A DNA stretch of 64,000 bases. It comes from Gemmatimonadaceae bacterium. GTDB taxonomy: Bacteria > Gemmatimonadota > Gemmatimonadetes > Gemmatimonadales > Gemmatimonadaceae. Each line of letters begins with the position of its first letter. The first letter of the stretch is position 1. The stretch is taken from positions 1 through 64,000 of the forward strand of contig DATLUQ010000058.1 of NCBI GenBank assembly GCA_035533015.1. Reading direction: 5' to 3'. This document shows, one piece after another, positions 1-7,875 of the stretch. The notes beneath the pieces are model-generated. The model worked only from the letters and a program-made list of their open reading frames with translations. It had not been told where the DNA came from and made no database searches. Both the position numbers and the translations under genes were made by a program.

Positions 1-390
<390 letters not shown>

Positions 391-686
391 GTTCGAAATA
401 GCTCCTCGAAAACGCTGCCCACGCTGTCGCGCAGACAGCGTGTCCGAATCACAGAATGTTCAGTTTGAACTCTCCCCGGTGCCCCTGAACGGGACCGGCT
501 CAATGAGTTCGCCTCGCACATCCATCTTCCCAATTCAATTATCAATCAGCTTGTTTGCCGCCAGTTGGCGACAGCCTCCAATTATAACCAGACTACCCAG
601 CGTCCGTCAAGCGTTGGAAACAACTTTTCCTGCTGTCTGCCAACCGCCAATCGAGGCCTTCCTCCGCCCTCAATCCGCCGGTCTCA
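391..686 (-). other. 16S rRNA leader and promoter region, no gene
   Basis: This stretch of about 300 nt between tRNA-Lys and 16S holds no convincing protein gene. It contains the rRNA promoter at 581-610 and a leader of roughly 185 nt. A 7-bp inverted repeat (ACGCTGT at 421-427 and ACAGCGT at 435-441) could form a small hairpin about 30 nt before mature 16S, possibly for processing or antitermination. I see no clear boxA. Confidence 0.6.
581..610 (-). promoter_or_regulatory. Sigma-70-type promoter for the rRNA operon
   Basis: On the minus strand a -35 box TTGACG (610-605) and a perfect -10 box TATAAT (586-581) are separated by 18 nt. An A/T-richer segment lies just upstream and could act as an UP element. 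Transcription would start near 574, about 185 nt before 16S. Confidence 0.85.
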
Positions 687-759
687 TGCGCCGTGTAGGA
701 ATCGAACCTACAACCTAGTGATTAAGAGTCACTTGCTCTGCCAATTGAGCTAACGGCGC
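687..759 (-). tRNA. tRNA-Lys (anticodon CTT)
   Basis: A 73-nt cloverleaf on the minus strand. The acceptor stem GCGCCGT pairs with ACGGCGC, the anticodon loop contains CTT, and the T arm has TTCGATT. CCA is not encoded. It lies upstream of, and in the same direction as, the 16S gene, with the rRNA promoter in between. Confidence 0.95.
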
Positions 760-937
760 GTCGTTGCTTCGTCTGGCCCCATGGCGCGCCCAACGGGACG
801 ATCCCGCAACATCGCTCAGAAATTTCGTGCCCCTCACCCCCGCTCAACGCCCCCTCGACCCAACAAAACGCGATCCGCACGAGAGCCGTCGTCACGCACC
901 ACCCGCCCTCACGGTACCCGTCGCCGAACCGGACCCG

Positions 938-1444
938 TCACAGCTTGGAGAGAACTTGCAGCGCGAGAGTCTTCTCCATGGCCTCCACCTTGTTCGTCGG
1001 AAAGTCGCCGTACATCGCGACCTTGAACGCAACACTCCCCTTCGCCACGTTGAGCGCCGTGTAGCTGCTTGCCATGACGGTGTAATAGGCATCGTCCCCG
1101 ATGCCGCTGGCCGCCGTCACGGAACTCTTCACCTTCAACCTAGGCATCATCTGGTCCATCGTCCGCTTCGCGACCGCATACCGCGGCCCCAGCTGGAAGC
1201 TGAGGGTCAGGTATTGGACGCGTCTCGCGGAATCGCCCGGCAAGGCCCACGTGCACGTCTTCACGTACTCTGGAGTCGTGTGCGTACCAGCCCCCACGGC
1301 GACGCCGAGGACGCTGGTCAACTGTGCTTGCGTGAGAAACAGACAGGCATCGTCAGGCGGCGCGGCGCTCACGGATGCCGCCGTGGCAGCACCGAAAACG
1401 AAAATCGCGCCTGCGAGTGCTGGGAGGCTGGGTCCAAGACGCAT
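938..1444 (-). CDS. Small secreted protein of unknown function
   Basis: This 168-residue protein starts at ATG 1444, preceded by a strong ribosome binding site (AAGGAGG, 8 nt spacing). An N-terminal signal peptide of about 27 residues (hydrophobic core, cleavage near SVSA/APPDD) points to export. The mature part begins around a cysteine in DACLFLTQAQL and has a second in KTCTWALPG, a pattern seen in small exported proteins of the DUF3558 kind (CxLLT...LG...C). That family link is a guess. It sits alone between tRNA-Arg and tRNA-Lys on the same strand. Confidence 0.75.
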   Translation of the reverse strand: MRLGPSLPALAGAIFVFGAATAASVSAAPPDDACLFLTQAQLTSVLGVAVGAGTHTTPEYVKTCTWALPGDSARRVQYLTLSFQLGPRYAVAKRTMDQMMPRLKVKSSVTAASGIGDDAYYTVMASSYTALNVAKGSVAFKVAMYGDFPTNKVEAMEKTLALQVLSKL

Positions 1445-1585
1445 GTCGAAAGCCTCCTTCGCAGGGTGGGGTGCCGATCTCACTCCCGAGTGTTCGCGAA
1501 CCACTGCCAAACATGAACGGGAACTGCCGCATTCTCACATCAAGAAATCACGTCTACCGTAACCGAAAACAGACCGCGCAAAGCA

Positions 1586-1662
1586 TGGTGCGCCAGGAGG
1601 GAATCGAACCCCCGACCTACAGCTTAGAAGGCTGTTGCTCTATCCAACTGAGCTACTGGCGC
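1586..1662 (-). tRNA. tRNA-Arg (anticodon TCT)
   Basis: The acceptor stem GCGCCAG pairs with CTGGCGC. The anticodon arm ACAGC-CTTCTAA-GCTGT carries TCT, and the T loop is TTCGATT. The CCA end is encoded, giving 77 nt. It lies 40 nt downstream of tRNA-Pro and may share a transcript with it and rdgB. Confidence 0.95.
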
Positions 1663-1702
1663 TTCGTCCGCAAGGAGGACCATCTGCGACGCCTTCCCTA
1701 GG

Positions 1703-1776
1703 TCGGGGCGCCCGGATTTGAACCGGGGACCTCCTGCTCCCAAAGCAGGCGCGATACCAGGCTACGCTACGCCCCG
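1703..1776 (-). tRNA. tRNA-Pro (anticodon TGG)
   Basis: The acceptor stem CGGGGCG pairs with CGCCCCG. The anticodon arm CCTGC-TTTGGGA-GCAGG carries TGG, and the T arm is CCGGG-TTCAAAT-CCGGG. It begins only 35 nt after the rdgB stop on the same strand, so it may be processed from the end of the ybgC-rdgB transcript. Confidence 0.95.
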
Positions 1777-1811
1777 CGAGCCCATAATTCTAGACGCGCC
1801 GCCAACCCCAG

Positions 1812-2435
1812 TCAACCGCGTTCCGCGAGCGAGAGCAACAACTGCGCGATCGCCCGGCCGCGATGACTCACTGCCGCCTTCTCCTCGCGCGACACTAATG
1901 AAAACGCCCGACCCAGTTCGGCGCTGATGAAGTACGGATCGTAGCCGAACCCAGCGTCGCCGCCGGCGCGCCGTTCGCCGATCACCCCAAGCGTTTCGCC
2001 GCGCGCCACCACCTCGCGAACTCCATCCCAGAACACCGCCACGCACACGTACTGCGCCCGACGATCCGTCGCTCCACGCAGCCGTGCCAACAGTAACGCG
2101 TTGTTCGCCTCGTCGAGAGCACGGCCGCTCAGGTCGTCCCGGCCGCTCCACCGCTTGCTCCGCACCCCCGGTTCCCCTCCCAGCACCGCCACTTCGAGTC
2201 CCGAATCCTCCGCCACGACGGCCATGCCGCCGCTCCTAGCCCAGAAATAGCGCGCTTTGGCCCGCGCGTTCTCCTCGAACGTGTCGAACACTTCGAGGCC
2301 CGCTTCGTCGGGTGAGTGGGCCACTCCTGCCTCGGCCAGATCGCGCACCGTCCAGCCGGCCGCCGCGAACATCGGCCGCAATTCGCGCAGCTTTCCCTCA
2401 CTCCGCGTGGCCAATAGCACCACGCGTGGCGTCAC
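1812..2435 (-). CDS. rdgB: XTP/dITP diphosphatase (RdgB/HAM1 family)
   Basis: This 207-residue protein hydrolyses deaminated purine triphosphates (dITP, XTP, ITP) to monophosphates and keeps them out of nucleic acids. Family motifs include the N-terminal ATRSEGKLREL, the substrate loop VAEDSGLEVAVLGGEPGV, the GFGYDPYF block and a C-terminal SHRGRA. The GTG start at 2435 overlaps the rph stop in GTGA, and the protein begins [10 protein letters not shown] as expected. An rph-rdgB pair is common in bacteria. It is the last protein gene of a seven-gene minus-strand chain and is followed by tRNA-Pro. Confidence 0.95.
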   Translation of the reverse strand: MTPRVVLLATRSEGKLRELRPMFAAAGWTVRDLAEAGVAHSPDEAGLEVFDTFEENARAKARYFWARSGGMAVVAEDSGLEVAVLGGEPGVRSKRWSGRDDLSGRALDEANNALLLARLRGATDRRAQYVCVAVFWDGVREVVARGETLGVIGERRAGGDAGFGYDPYFISAELGRAFSLVSREEKAAVSHRGRAIAQLLLSLAERG

Positions 2436-3160
2436 GCGCCCAGGGCCCGTCGCTGCGCTGCGTCGAGCTTGCGAATGCCCTGTTCGGCGAGCGCCAGCAT
2501 CTGGTCGAGTTGTCGCCGGTCGAACGTGCGTTTCTCGCCCGTGCCCTGCACCTCCACGAACTCGCCGGCGCTGCTCATGACGACGTTCATGTCCACTTCG
2601 GCCGCCACGTCCTCCCGGTACTCGAGATCGAGCCGCGCCGCACCGCCCACCACCCCGACGCTCACGGCGGCCACACGGCGCCGCACGGGGGATTCCGCGA
2701 GCTTGTCCGTGGCCACCATCCAGGCGAACGCATCGGTAACGGCGACGCACGCACCGGTAATCGCCGCCGTGCGCGTGCCGCCGTCGGCCTGCAGCACGTC
2801 GCAGTCCACGTGCACCGTGTACTCGCCGAACACGAACCCGTCGAGCATCGCACGCACGCTGCGTCCGATGAGGCGCTGGATCTCCTGCGTCCGACCGCCG
2901 AGTTGCGACCGCTCGCGTGGGCTGCGGGTGTGGGTGGCGCGCGGCAACATGGCGTATTCGGCGGTGATCCAACCGAGGCCGCTACCCCTGCGCCAGGCCG
3001 GCACGCCCGGTTCGACCGAGGCCGTGCACAGGACGCGCGTGCCACCGAACGCGGCCAGGCACGAGCCCTCGGCGTACGCCGACGCCTGCCGCTCGAGCGA
3101 CACCGGGCGCATCTCGTCGTCGGCGCGCCCATGGCGCGAGGGCGCTGTGTGATCAGCCAC
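2432..3160 (-). CDS. rph: Ribonuclease PH
   Basis: A 242-residue phosphorolytic 3'-5' exoribonuclease that trims tRNA precursors. The N-terminal [16 protein letters not shown] matches the family's RxDGRxxDxxRP block, and [18 protein letters not shown] carries the catalytic Asp and phosphate-binding residues. I chose GTG 3160 because it keeps the family N-terminus and overlaps the rfaE2 stop by 8 nt. A later ATG inside EMRPV would remove the RHGR block. The downstream tRNA-Pro and tRNA-Arg are natural substrates, though the adjacency may be accidental. Confidence 0.95.
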   Translation of the reverse strand: MADHTAPSRHGRADDEMRPVSLERQASAYAEGSCLAAFGGTRVLCTASVEPGVPAWRRGSGLGWITAEYAMLPRATHTRSPRERSQLGGRTQEIQRLIGRSVRAMLDGFVFGEYTVHVDCDVLQADGGTRTAAITGACVAVTDAFAWMVATDKLAESPVRRRVAAVSVGVVGGAARLDLEYREDVAAEVDMNVVMSSAGEFVEVQGTGEKRTFDRRQLDQMLALAEQGIRKLDAAQRRALGA

Positions 3161-3632
3161 GCATTTTCTCGATGAGGGAAGTGGTAGAGTGACCCGGCGT
3201 GAGCGGGATAACCACGACGTCGCCGCCGCGCGCGCGTACGTCGGGCGCGCCGACGATGGTCGCTTCGGTATAATCACCGCCCTTGACGAGGACGTCGGGT
3301 TCGAGCGCGCGAATGAGCTCGAGCGGCGTATCCTCCGTGAACACCACGACCGCGTCGACGGGCGCGAGCGCCGCGAGGACGTACGCGCGCTCGGCCTGGC
3401 CACGCACCGGGCGCCCGGGCCCTTTCAGCCTACGCACCGACGCGTCGGCGTTGAGGCCCACGACCAGCGCATCGCCCTGGCGGCGTGCGCCCAGCAGGAG
3501 GTCGACGTGGCCGGGATGCAAGAGGTCGAACACCCCGTTGGTGAAGACGACGCGTCCCGGCACGGAGCGCCGCCACGCCCGCGCCCCCTCCCACGACATG
3601 ATGCGCGCGGCGGGCGGCGATGCGTCGCTCAA
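3153..3632 (-). CDS. rfaE2: D-glycero-beta-D-manno-heptose 1-phosphate adenylyltransferase
   Basis: A 159-residue stand-alone nucleotidyltransferase equal to the C-terminal half of HldE. It activates heptose 1-phosphate to ADP-heptose for the LPS inner core. The N-terminal [19 protein letters not shown] carries the HxGH adenylyltransferase motif (His39-His42). There is no kinase domain, so that step (HldA/RfaE1 type) must be encoded elsewhere. The start is TTG 3632, overlapping the upstream stop in TTGA. Its place beside lptE fits an LPS theme. Confidence 0.93.
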   Translation of the reverse strand: MSDASPPAARIMSWEGARAWRRSVPGRVVFTNGVFDLLHPGHVDLLLGARRQGDALVVGLNADASVRRLKGPGRPVRGQAERAYVLAALAPVDAVVVFTEDTPLELIRALEPDVLVKGGDYTEATIVGAPDVRARGGDVVVIPLTPGHSTTSLIEKMRG

Positions 3633-3988
3633 TACGTATCCTCGGCGTGGGGATGGAAGGAGAAGGCGCGCACGGTGAGCGGCAGTTCGATGAGCTCGGT
3701 GTAATCCGCAAAGATCTTGATCGTCCGATCGCGAGGGTCGCGCTCGATCGAGATGTTCTTGGCGTCCTCGGGCAGATCAAGCGAGTCGGCCTGGAGCCAG
3801 AGGTGGGCGAGGATGAGCGAGTCGGGACGGACACTGTTGAAGCGGAGTTCCTGCTTCATGGCGTCCTCGTATTGGTAGAACTGCCAATACGCCTCCCCGA
3901 TATTGAGGCCGAAGTAGATGCCGGCCGCCAAGAGGAGCAGCATGAACAGGCAGCCCAGCGAGCTACGCCCCGCGCGGGCGTTCACCAT
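3629..3988 (-). CDS. Small single-pass membrane protein, DUF4845-like
   Basis: A 119-residue protein with a short basic N-terminus, one membrane segment (about residues 12-32, [18 protein letters not shown]) and a 75-residue soluble tail. The layout resembles DUF4845 envelope proteins, but I see no diagnostic motif and no known reaction. The ATG at 3988 overlaps the end of lptE by 7 nt, and its stop overlaps the rfaE2 start. A role in the envelope is an inference from the neighbours. Confidence 0.7.
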   Translation of the reverse strand: MVNARAGRSSLGCLFMLLLLAAGIYFGLNIGEAYWQFYQYEDAMKQELRFNSVRPDSLILAHLWLQADSLDLPEDAKNISIERDPRDRTIKIFADYTELIELPLTVRAFSFHPHAEDTY

Positions 3989-4488
3989 TGCGATTGCGCC
4001 CCTTCGACGATCGCGTCGACGAGGTGTTGGATGGCTTCCTTGCGCCCATCCGCTTCGGCGCGCTCGGCGTACTCGCCCGACGCGCTCAACCCCTTCTGGC
4101 TCCACAGCGTCTTACCAGTCTTCTGGTCGACGATCTGGATGTCGAGCGTGATCTGCAGCTTGCGCCGGGCGGAGACCGCCTGGTTGGGATTCGCGCTGAA
4201 CGACACCGGCACGTCGGCCTGGTAGTCGGTGATCGTGCCGCTGACGACGGCGTCGGCGCGGGCCTCCGGCGCCTCGCGCACGCCCAGCCGTTTGCCAAGC
4301 TGTGCGCGCATCGCGTCGAATAGCTCGCGCTGCACATCGGGAGATGCAGTGCTGTTGTCCAGGGGAAGCACGGCCATCGTTTTGATTGCCGGAGGGAAAG
4401 TCCCTTGCGAGAAACCGTAATGCACCCCGCACGCGCCGAGCACGACGAGAGGAAGCAAAAGGTTAAGGAAACGTCCACAACGTGGCAT
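3982..4488 (-). CDS. lptE: LptE-like LPS-assembly lipoprotein
   Basis: A 168-residue lipoprotein with signal peptide and lipobox LGAC (Cys about residue 20), followed by GVHYGFSQGTFPPAIKTMAV. This matches the LptE start pattern (C-G-Y-x-F-x-G-x-LP-x-I-KT-x-AV). LptE plugs the LptD barrel that inserts LPS in the outer membrane. The start is ATG 4488; an in-frame ATG 18 nt upstream is also possible. The gene overlaps the preceding lipoprotein gene by 26 nt. lptD is not in the window. Confidence 0.85.
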   Translation of the reverse strand: MPRCGRFLNLLLPLVVLGACGVHYGFSQGTFPPAIKTMAVLPLDNSTASPDVQRELFDAMRAQLGKRLGVREAPEARADAVVSGTITDYQADVPVSFSANPNQAVSARRKLQITLDIQIVDQKTGKTLWSQKGLSASGEYAERAEADGRKEAIQHLVDAIVEGAQSQW

Positions 4489-5116
4489 CGAATGGTCCGG
4501 TGTCATCCGACGTAATGATGACGAGATCGAAGGTGCGGCGGTCACTTTCATTATGATAGCGGATATGCCCGTCGGATGTCCGCGTGACCCATTCTCGTAC
4601 CCGCCCGCCGTCCACGCGTTCGAGGCGGCGAAGCTGGCCCTGGTCAAACGTGACCCGCCACTGGACCGGGTGGCCGAGATCGGCAGTGAGGGTGGTGCCC
4701 CGAATCCGCGCATCGGTATCGGGGACGGTCGGCAGGGCGAGCCGCCCCAACGCGGCCCAGAGGAGTGGTGCTGGCGGCATGAAGGGAGCGGCGCCCGGAC
4801 CACCCGGCGGCAACCGGAGTTGGTCGCCGATGAGGACGGCGGCGCCGCTCCCCATGCCGTCCGCGAGGAAGAAGTCGAGCCGTGCGCTGTCGGGCGGGGC
4901 CAGCCGCGCTGCACCCTCGCCACGCGCCACGATGTTGGCGTCGGTCATCTCCCATCGGAATACGACCTTGCGGTGGCGAGGGCCCAGCGTAGTGGCGGGA
5001 AAGCGCGCCGGCGCCGGGACCCCGGCGAGTGGCGCGAGCCGGGGGGCACAACCAGCGACGGCGAGGAGCGCCGCCGCGTGGACCGACCGGCTACAGCGCC
5101 GACTGCAGATGCGCAC
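4463..5116 (-). CDS. Predicted outer-membrane lipoprotein, LolB/DUF4292-like
   Basis: A 217-residue protein with signal peptide and lipobox VAGC (Cys about residue 23). The rest is predicted beta-rich and looks like the LolB/DUF4292 type of envelope lipoprotein, for example RHRKVVFRWEMTDANIVARG near residues 46-65. No catalytic motif is visible. The GTG start at 5116 overlaps the ybgC stop by 26 nt, and its end overlaps lptE, so a role in lipid or LPS handling at the outer membrane is plausible but inferred. Confidence 0.7.
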   Translation of the reverse strand: MRICSRRCSRSVHAAALLAVAGCAPRLAPLAGVPAPARFPATTLGPRHRKVVFRWEMTDANIVARGEGAARLAPPDSARLDFFLADGMGSGAAVLIGDQLRLPPGGPGAAPFMPPAPLLWAALGRLALPTVPDTDARIRGTTLTADLGHPVQWRVTFDQGQLRRLERVDGGRVREWVTRTSDGHIRYHNESDRRTFDLVIITSDDTGPFDATLWTFP

Positions 5117-5498
5117 GGAATTCGGGCGGGAGCGCCGAGGGACGCCCCGCGCGGTCGAGCGAAACGAGTGAGATCCGCGCGGACACCAGGCGGGCTCCGG
5201 TGTCCGCGTTCGCGATCTGATAGTCGAAGCTGATCGCTCGCGACCGCACTTCGGCGAGGCGCGTCTCGATGCGAATACGCTCGTCGTAGCGGGCGGAACC
5301 GTGATACCGCACCGTCGCTTCGGAGACGGCCAGTGAGACGCCGCGGCGCTCCAGCTCCGCGTAGCTCACCCCGAAGTGCCGGATGAAATCGGTGCGTCCG
5401 ATCTCGCACCAGACCAAGTAGTTGGCGTGGTAGACGACGCCCATCTGGTCGGTCTCGGCGTAGCGCACGCGCAACTCGCTGACCTGGACGTGGCTCAT
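5091..5498 (-). CDS. ybgC: Acyl-CoA thioesterase, YbgC/4HBT hotdog family
   Basis: A 135-residue hotdog-fold thioesterase. The motif RYAETDQMGVVYHANYLVW (residues 12-30) holds the catalytic Asp17 and the conserved Tyr-His-x-Asn-Tyr of the YbgC/FadM group. Start ATG 5498 gives the usual length. YbgC proteins act on acyl-CoA or acyl-ACP and often sit near envelope genes. Here it leads a seven-gene overlapping chain and has its own promoter (5552-5579), divergent from lpxH. Confidence 0.9.
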   Translation of the reverse strand: MSHVQVSELRVRYAETDQMGVVYHANYLVWCEIGRTDFIRHFGVSYAELERRGVSLAVSEATVRYHGSARYDERIRIETRLAEVRSRAISFDYQIANADTGARLVSARISLVSLDRAGRPSALPPEFRAHLQSAL

Positions 5499-5551
5499 GC
5501 GCGGCAACCGCTTCGTGTGGGTCCGGTGCGAGCGAGGATCATCTGGCGCGA

Positions 5552-5579
5552 ACAATAGAGCGCGGGTCGGGTTTGTAAA
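5552..5579 (-). promoter_or_regulatory. Promoter for the ybgC-rdgB chain
   Basis: The -35 box TTTACA (5579-5574) and -10 box TATTGT (5557-5552) are separated by 16 nt on the minus strand. The predicted start near 5545 leaves a leader of about 45 nt before ybgC. The -35 box lies on the same bases as the -35 box of the opposite promoter. Confidence 0.65.
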
Positions 5580-5601
5580 GACACGACCGCGGCGCTAGAA
5601 T
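5573..5601 (+). promoter_or_regulatory. Promoter for lpxH-type gene, leader nearly absent
   Basis: The -35 box TTGTAA (5573-5578) and -10 box TAGAAT (5596-5601) are separated by 17 nt. Transcription should start near 5607-5609, at the GTG start codon itself, so the message may be leaderless. Confidence 0.7.
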
Positions 5602-5607
5602 CAGCGC

Positions 5608-6387
5608 GTGCTTCCCTCGCCCTGCTACGTGTTCTCGGACACGCACCTCGGATTTGCGCCGGCCTCGGTGGAGGGTTCGCTGCGCGCGTTCCTGCGCGGG
5701 CTGCCCGGCCGGGCCGGATCGCTGGTGATCAACGGCGATCTCTTCGAGTTCTGGTTCGAGTGGAAGCGGGTGATGCCGCGCGCGGCGTTCCGGGTGTTGG
5801 CGGCGCTGGCCGATCTGCGCGACGCCGGGATCCCGGTGCTGATGATCGCCGGCAATCACGACTGTTGGGGGGGGGAGATTCTTCGCGAAGACGTCGGCAT
5901 CGATTTCCAGCTCGGGCCCTGGCGGGGCGAGTTGGCTGGGTGGCCGGCATACATCGAGCACGGCGACGGCCTGCGAGATCGCGAAGACCGCCGATACCGG
6001 GCCCTGCGTACCGTTCTGCGCAATCCGCTCGCGATCCGTGCCTTTCGCTGGATCCATCCCGACTGGGCCACGGCCCTGGCCGGCGGCAGTTCGCATGCCA
6101 GCCGGTCCTATGCCGCGCGCGACGGGGGCCGCGGGTTGCGCGCGGTGGCGCTGCGGCGATTCGCGCAGGAGCCCGGGGTGGAGCTGGTAGTGTACGGCCA
6201 TTCGCACGTGGCGACGCTCGAGCGGGTGCCGTCGGGCGGGGTGTACGCAAACGCCGGATCGTGGTTGGATGCGCCGACCTTCCTGCGGGTGACGCCCGAA
6301 CGCGTGGAACTGCGCCGATGGGACGGGTCAGCCGAGGGGGTGGCTCTCCACATCGTCGATCGCGCGGCCCAGGAAACGCTGCCCTAG
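5608..6387 (+). CDS. lpxH: UDP-2,3-diacylglucosamine hydrolase family (LpxH-type)
   Basis: A 259-residue calcineurin-like metallophosphoesterase. Metal-binding motifs appear in order: SDTHLGF (Asp11, His13), NGDLFEFW (Asp44), AGNHD (83-85) and a C-terminal YGHSHVA. The HGDGL block and the following basic helical insert match the LpxH branch, which cleaves UDP-2,3-diacylglucosamine to lipid X in lipid A synthesis. The start is GTG 5608. Its 3' end overlaps the opposite-strand murI by 60 bp. A related phosphoesterase activity cannot be excluded. Confidence 0.85.
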   Translation: MLPSPCYVFSDTHLGFAPASVEGSLRAFLRGLPGRAGSLVINGDLFEFWFEWKRVMPRAAFRVLAALADLRDAGIPVLMIAGNHDCWGGEILREDVGIDFQLGPWRGELAGWPAYIEHGDGLRDREDRRYRALRTVLRNPLAIRAFRWIHPDWATALAGGSSHASRSYAARDGGRGLRAVALRRFAQEPGVELVVYGHSHVATLERVPSGGVYANAGSWLDAPTFLRVTPERVELRRWDGSAEGVALHIVDRAAQETLP

Positions 6388-7131
6388 CGCGAGGAAGCGG
6401 GACGGGTCGTCGGAGCACACGAACTGGTACGACGGCACGGCGTCGGCGGGCGCGGCGAGTTCGCGCTCCGCCAGCACATGCGCCGTCTCGGCGGCCGTCT
6501 CCCGCGCGCTGTCGATGAGTCGCACGCCGGGGCCGAGCACATCGTGGAGCAGCGGTTTGAGCAACGGGTAGTGCGTACAGCCGAGGACGAGCGTGTCGAC
6601 CTGCGCGCGCATGATCGGCTCGAGGTATTCGCGCGCAATGAGACGGGTGGCGTCGCGCTCGGTCCATCCCTCCTCGACGAGGGGCACGAACAGTGGGCAC
6701 GCCTGGGCTACGATCCGGGCGTCAGCGCGGAGCGCGTGGATGGCGCGTTCATACGCACCGGACCGCACCGTCCCGAGCGTGCCGATGACGCCGATGGCAC
6801 CGGTGTGCGTGGCAGCGACGGCCGCGCGCGCTCCGGGCTCCACCACTCCGATCACGGGCAGCCGGCGCTCGGCGCGGAGCATGGGAAGGGCATGAGCGGT
6901 GGCGGTGTTGCAGGCCACGACGATCGCTTTCACACCGCGCGTTTCGAGAAAGTCGGTGATTTCGCGGCTGTAGCGCTGGACCGTCTCGGGGCCCTTGTTG
7001 CCGTACGGGACGCGCGCCGTGTCGCCGAAGTACACGATGCTCTCGTGCGGCAGCTGTCGCATCAGTTCGTGCACCACGGTGAGGCCGCCGATGCCGGAAT
7101 CGAACACGCCGATGGGCGCGGTCTGGCTCAT
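6328..7131 (-). CDS. murI: Glutamate racemase
   Basis: A 267-residue cofactor-independent racemase supplying D-glutamate for peptidoglycan. The N-terminal GVFDSGIGGLTVV is the family signature. The two catalytic cysteines are Cys74 in VVACNTATAHALP and Cys185 in LVLGCTHYPLL. The ATG at 7131 overlaps the upstream stop in ATGA. The last 60 bp overlap the convergent lpxH gene. Confidence 0.97.
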   Translation of the reverse strand: MSQTAPIGVFDSGIGGLTVVHELMRQLPHESIVYFGDTARVPYGNKGPETVQRYSREITDFLETRGVKAIVVACNTATAHALPMLRAERRLPVIGVVEPGARAAVAATHTGAIGVIGTLGTVRSGAYERAIHALRADARIVAQACPLFVPLVEEGWTERDATRLIAREYLEPIMRAQVDTLVLGCTHYPLLKPLLHDVLGPGVRLIDSARETAAETAHVLAERELAAPADAVPSYQFVCSDDPSRFLALGQRFLGRAIDDVESHPLG

Positions 7132-7754
7132 GGAACGCGGACGCGTACGCCGAGGTTGGCACCGCCGCCGGGCACAGCCTGCACGGTGAGTTCGGCGGGC
7201 ACGTCCCAGAGATTGGCGGCGACGTAGGCGTCGATGCCGGCGAAGAGGTGGTTGGCGATGATCGCCGCCACCCAGTCTTCGACGTGCGCGCGCCGGCTGC
7301 GGACGAGGGTGGAATCGTACGGCGACCGCGCGAAGACGGGGCCGGTCTGCCCGGTGGCCGGATCCCACCACGTCTCGACGGTGCTGTCCGCGCCGGCGTT
7401 GCGGGCCTGACGCAGGTCGAACTGGGCCTGGTGCAGCATGGTCACCGCCAGCGCCTCGAAGGCTAGGAACAGGGCGGCCGCCTTGGGCCGGCCGAGCACC
7501 GTTTGCGCGTATCCGGGGAACAGGAACGAGTAGGCGAACGACCGGCCGGGCGAGAGTGGCGGGGGCAGTTCGGGCTGGGGCCCCCGCGTCGTATCCGTGC
7601 TGTGATTCGTGTCGAGTACCGTGCGGGGGATGACGATCGGCGCGCGGGCCGTGTCCGGCTTCTGGGCGCCCGCCGTCGCGGCGCCGGCGGCGACCATCGC
7701 CACGGCCACACCCGAGACCCACCGGGATCGCGCGAGGTATGTGTATATACTCAT
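7128..7754 (-). CDS. Exported/membrane protein, DUF5683-like
   Basis: A 208-residue protein with a signal peptide (about residues 1-30, cleavage near TAGA/QKPD). A proline-rich linker follows, then a hydrophobic region starting SFLFPGYAQTVLGRPKAA and a second helix pair around EDWVAAIIANHLFAGIDAY. This matches the layout of DUF5683 proteins of Bacteroidota and Gemmatimonadota (PGxGQ...G...K; IxNH...DAYV), whose function is unknown. It lies 20 nt after tRNA-Sec and ends in an ATGA overlap with murI. Confidence 0.7.
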   Translation of the reverse strand: MSIYTYLARSRWVSGVAVAMVAAGAATAGAQKPDTARAPIVIPRTVLDTNHSTDTTRGPQPELPPPLSPGRSFAYSFLFPGYAQTVLGRPKAAALFLAFEALAVTMLHQAQFDLRQARNAGADSTVETWWDPATGQTGPVFARSPYDSTLVRSRRAHVEDWVAAIIANHLFAGIDAYVAANLWDVPAELTVQAVPGGGANLGVRVRVP

Positions 7755-7774
7755 GATCGCCTGCCGGCGCGCGG

Positions 7775-7871
7775 TGGCGGGAGTGCATGGGAATCGAACC
7801 CACCCAACCCGACGTCGTCAGGTCGCAACAGTTTTGAAGACTGCGGAAGCCACCAGGCCCCCTCCACTCCC
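7775..7871 (-). tRNA. selC: Selenocysteine tRNA (anticodon TCA)
   Basis: A 97-nt tRNA with encoded CCA on the minus strand. Hallmarks are the long acceptor stem (GGGAGTG with CACTCCC), a 6-bp D stem with a 4-nt TGGT loop, anticodon arm GCAGT-CTTCAAA-ACTGT with UCA anticodon, a long variable arm, and T arm GTGGG-TTCGATT-CCCAT. It reads UGA as selenocysteine. The 5' end is only 4 nt after the selD stop, so the two are almost certainly co-transcribed. The eighth acceptor pair is a G-G mismatch as I align it. Confidence 0.95.
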
Positions 7872-7875
7872 CCGG

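Noticed and set aside
440-753. Short open frames in the 16S leader and tRNA-Lys region
   Set aside because: They read through the rRNA promoter and the tRNA gene on the opposite strand and show no protein-like features.
764-1516. Open frame of 250 codons on the plus strand between tRNAs
   Set aside because: It runs antisense to the secreted protein at 938-1444, which has a signal peptide and a strong ribosome binding site; the plus frame has neither.
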